Origin: CAWEHT01 sp963808455
GTDB lineage: Bacteria; Chloroflexota; Anaerolineae; CG2-30-64-16
Length of the DNA stretch: 8,508 nt
Assembly (NCBI GenBank): GCA_963808455.1
Contig: CAWEHT010000145.1
Span: 1-8,508 of the forward strand
Direction: 5' to 3'
Shown here: piece by piece, positions 7,153 to 8,508 of the stretch
How positions within the stretch are numbered: the first letter of the stretch is position 1
Layout of the letters: each line of letters begins with the position of its first letter
Notes under the pieces: generated by a model
What the model saw: the letters and a program-made list of their open reading frames with translations, nothing else
What the model was told of the DNA's origin: nothing
Databases searched by the model: none
Made by a program: the position numbers and the translations under genes

Positions 7153-7174
7153 ACCCTTTCTTCAGGGCAGCCAC
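7153..7174 (-). repeat. Right terminal inverted repeat of the IS element
   Basis: Reverse complement of the left end with one mismatch. It ends GGGCAGCCAC at 7174 and abuts CCGTGCATCC of repeat unit 2. Confidence 0.85.
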
Positions 7175-7316
7175 CCGTGCATCCGTGGCCTATCCGCCGC
7201 CGGACCTTCCCCGCCGGGCGCATCCGCGCATCCGTGGCGTATCCGTGGTCGGCACTGTCACCACCGGGCGCATCCGCGCATCCGTGGCGCATCCGTGGTC
7301 GGCCCGGCCCCGGAAC
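7175..7316. repeat. Right part of the tandem repeat array (rest of unit 2, units 3 and 4)
   Basis: The remainder of unit 2 (from 7175) reads CCGTGCATCCGTGGCCTATCC. Unit 3 starts at 7216 and unit 4 at 7266, exactly 50 bp later. Each starts GGGCGCATCCGCGCATCCG. Unit 3 differs from units 1 and 4 by GTATCC for GCATCC. Unit 4 ends in a GGCCCCGG tail like that of unit 1. With the IS element and one CC removed, the GCATCC spacings across the four units are 49, 49 and 50 bp. Confidence 0.75.
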
Positions 7317-7345
7317 GGAAGCCCGCCCAGCCGCAAATCTGCTAA

Positions 7346-7374
7346 TTGCGCCGATAGCACGCATGTGCTATCAT
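7346..7374 (+). promoter_or_regulatory. Promoter-like sequence overlapped by a 20-bp operator-like inverted repeat
   Basis: TTGCGC (7346-7351) and TATCAT (7369-7374) are separated by 17 bp, a good sigma-70 layout. GATAGCAC (7353-7360) and GTGCTATC (7365-7372) form a perfect 8-bp inverted repeat with a 4-bp centre. It fills the spacer and overlaps the -10, which is where a dimeric repressor would bind. The patch is AT-richer than its surroundings. No convincing ORF follows on the plus strand, so the regulated gene may be lost, be very small or be an RNA. Confidence 0.4.
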
Positions 7375-7504
7375 GAGGGGTGTGGGCCGGTGAACTGGCG
7401 CGCCCGGGCCGGTGCCGCCCTGCTCGCCCGCCGTATACCACGGTTTTGACCTTCCGTCGCATTCCGTGTTTCCCGGGTCGCGCCCGGCCGCCGCGCCCGC
7501 AGGC
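7375..7504. other. Intergenic stretch with no recognised gene
   Basis: A short frame from ATG 7373 ends after six codons, and the frame from GTG 7380 gives an arginine- and proline-rich sequence with no family resemblance. I see nothing coding here despite the promoter-like sequence upstream. Confidence 0.35.
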
Positions 7505-7506
7505 GC

Positions 7507-7532
7507 CCCCCAGGCGCGAGCTCACCTGGGGG
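7507..7532. terminator. GC-rich hairpin, possible transcript end
   Basis: CCCCCAGG (7507-7514) and CCTGGGGG (7525-7532) form an 8-bp stem with a 10-nt loop. It lies about 130 bp beyond the stop of the minus-strand acyltransferase gene and could end transcription from either side. It lacks a T-run. Confidence 0.3.
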
Positions 7533-7548
7533 CTGACAGTCCGTATGA

Positions 7549-7603
7549 ACAGGATACCTGCGCTCTCATCCTGTCTATCCAAGCGTATCCTGTCCATCCT
7601 GTC
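7549..7603. repeat. ATCCTGTC repeat cluster
   Basis: Three copies of ATCCTGTC (7568-7575, 7587-7594, 7596-7603) are present, the last two as TATCCTGTCCATCCTGTC. An inverted copy ACAGGAT lies at 7549-7555 and can pair with ATCCTGT at 7568-7574. This resembles the dispersed 'atcctgtccatcctgtc' intergenic repeats I recall from Chloroflexota, Planctomycetes and similar genomes. Their function is unknown to me. Confidence 0.55.
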
Positions 7604-7660
7604 TCGTGCAGGCACCGTGGCGGGCTTGGCAGCGACCGGGTCAAATGGCCGGCCGGTGTT

Positions 7661-8508
7661 CTAGCCGCGGGCCGGCGTTGCAGGCGACCCCGCCGAAGGG
7701 CCGGGGAGGGGAGTGGCGGGGCTCGGGGCCAGGGTGCCGAATTGCACCTTCAGGCGCAGGAGGGGCTGCTCGATGAGATAGTAGGAGGCGGCGGCGGCGG
7801 CAAAGGTCAGGGCCAGCGTGCCGAGGATCAAGGCCATGCCCTGCAGGCCACGCACGCTCTGCAGGTAGCCGTGGATGGGCATATGCCACAGGTAAAGCCC
7901 ATAAGAGATCTTGCCGATCCAGGCCAGGAGCGGGCTGGCCAGGATGCGCACGACACCGGGCGGCGGGTCAGAGCAGCAGCCCACAGAGCAAGAGGGCAGC
8001 GCCGGCGACCAGCGCGGTCTCGCCGCCCCACAGGAAGAATGGCAGCGGCGCCCCGCTGCCGAGCAGGCCGAGCGTGGCGAGAAACGCCAGCCAGGTTGCA
8101 GGGCGAATATAGCGCCAACAGCGCAGCCGGCCGGCGATGGCCGGGTTGCTGAAGAGCAGCGCCACGGCCGTGCCCGCCAGCAGGCCGTCGCAGCGCGTGT
8201 CGAGGGCATACTGAACGCGCGGCAGGTCCCCGGTGATACTCCACAAGACAGTCCGCCAGGCCCCCGAAGCGAGGGCCACCGCGGCGATCAGCAGGGCGAG
8301 GCTCGGGCGCGAAAGGCGGGACCTCAGCAGCAGAATGAAGAGGAGCGGCCAGAACAGGTAGTACTGCCATTCGGATGCGAGCGACCACGTGTGGACCAGG
8401 AGCCGCTGGTTCATGCCGGGCAGGATGCCGAGCGCCATGGCCCAGTTCGCCACCCCAAGGGCCGCGGCGACCTGATCGGAGCGCGGGGCCAGGGAACCGC
8501 CGGAACCT
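7661..8508 (-). pseudogene. Acyltransferase-3 (OafA/YrhL-like) membrane protein, 3' part, frameshifted
   Basis: The open frame runs off the right edge, so the N-terminus with the family's catalytic Arg/His region lies outside. About 281 residues are present after correcting one base. Motifs run in the usual order: ANWAMALG, then HTWSLASEWQYYLFWPLLFILLL (typical 'HtWSLavE.QFYL.WP'), several hydrophobic helices (ALLIAAVALA, LAFLATLGLLG, LVAGAALLLCGLL), then LAWIGKISYGLYLWHMPIH (typical 'iSYglYLwH.P') and the final SYYLIEQPLLRL. The first frame stops right after CGLLL at 7968-7970. The rest continues in another frame at DPPPGVVRILASPLL, consistent with one extra base near 7970. Such enzymes sit in the inner membrane and O-acylate sugars of surface polysaccharides or glycolipids. 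Confidence 0.8.

Larger units (their letters stand above)
5276..7174 (+). mobile_element. IS1182-family insertion sequence, probably inactive
   Basis: The ends are 22-bp terminal inverted repeats at 5276-5297 and 7153-7174. Both start GTGGCTGCCCTGAA when read inward, and they differ at one position (15th: A left, G right). The 1899-bp length and the single transposase gene fit the IS1182 family. CC flanks both ends (5274-5275 and 7175-7176) and is a plausible 2-bp target duplication. Removing the element plus one CC restores GCATCCGTGCATCCGTGG and keeps the surrounding array in phase. A CCGAAAC-TCGC-GTTTCGG hairpin (5300-5317) just inside the left end could limit read-through transcription into the transposase. 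The transposase is frameshifted, so the copy cannot move by itself unless the shift is an artefact or is bypassed in translation. Confidence 0.85.

Noticed and set aside
5217..7316. CRISPR array
   Set aside because: The units are contiguous, with internal sub-repeats and similar tails. There are no unique spacers of constant length and no cas genes.
7412..8152. 246-residue plus-strand ORF
   Set aside because: It is antisense to the acyltransferase, whose membrane helices and SYGLYLWH motif are unmistakable.

Overview
This is a GC-rich bacterial window with no rRNA, tRNA or CRISPR array that I can see. The IS1182-type transposase and the degenerate 'ATCCGTGG' and 'ATCCTGTC' repeats recall Chloroflexota (Anaerolineae-like) or similar environmental genomes. 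That assignment is a tentative inference. The window reads as an accessory, decaying region: three of the larger coding regions each carry one apparent single-base frameshift, and one further gene survives only as a short relic.

Left part (1-3285, minus strand): three co-oriented genes. In transcription order they are a 394-residue helical protein that I cannot name (3285-2101), a protein with a C-terminal AlbA_2/Schlafen-like domain (1613-244, frameshifted in a G-run), and a 62-residue ORF (189-1) resembling the N-terminal segment of AbiJ-like proteins. A 487-bp geneless gap separates the first two, and a strong GC hairpin separates the last two. AlbA_2 and Abi-like domains are frequent in defence and conflict loci, so this is the most likely place for an undescribed system, but the evidence is contextual.

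Middle (3286-5216): a gene-poor stretch holds a probable relic of GDP-mannose 4,6-dehydratase (minus strand) and a perfect 22-bp palindrome. It is followed by an intact plus-strand gene (4016-5053) with DUF7309-like and DUF6930-like domains.

Right-centre (5203-7316): a four-unit tandem repeat array (period 49-50 bp) is interrupted inside unit 2 by a 1899-bp IS1182-family element (5276-7174) with 22-bp terminal inverted repeats. Removing the element and one copy of a flanking CC restores the array's phase. The transposase is frameshifted just before its presumed catalytic glutamate.

Right end (7317-8508): an AT-richer patch carries a promoter-like sequence overlapped by a 20-bp inverted repeat, with no evident gene behind it. 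It is followed by ATCCTGTC repeats and the 3' part of an acyltransferase-3 (OafA/YrhL-like) membrane protein on the minus strand. That gene runs off the right edge and is also frameshifted. With the dehydratase relic, it hints at former surface-polysaccharide functions here.
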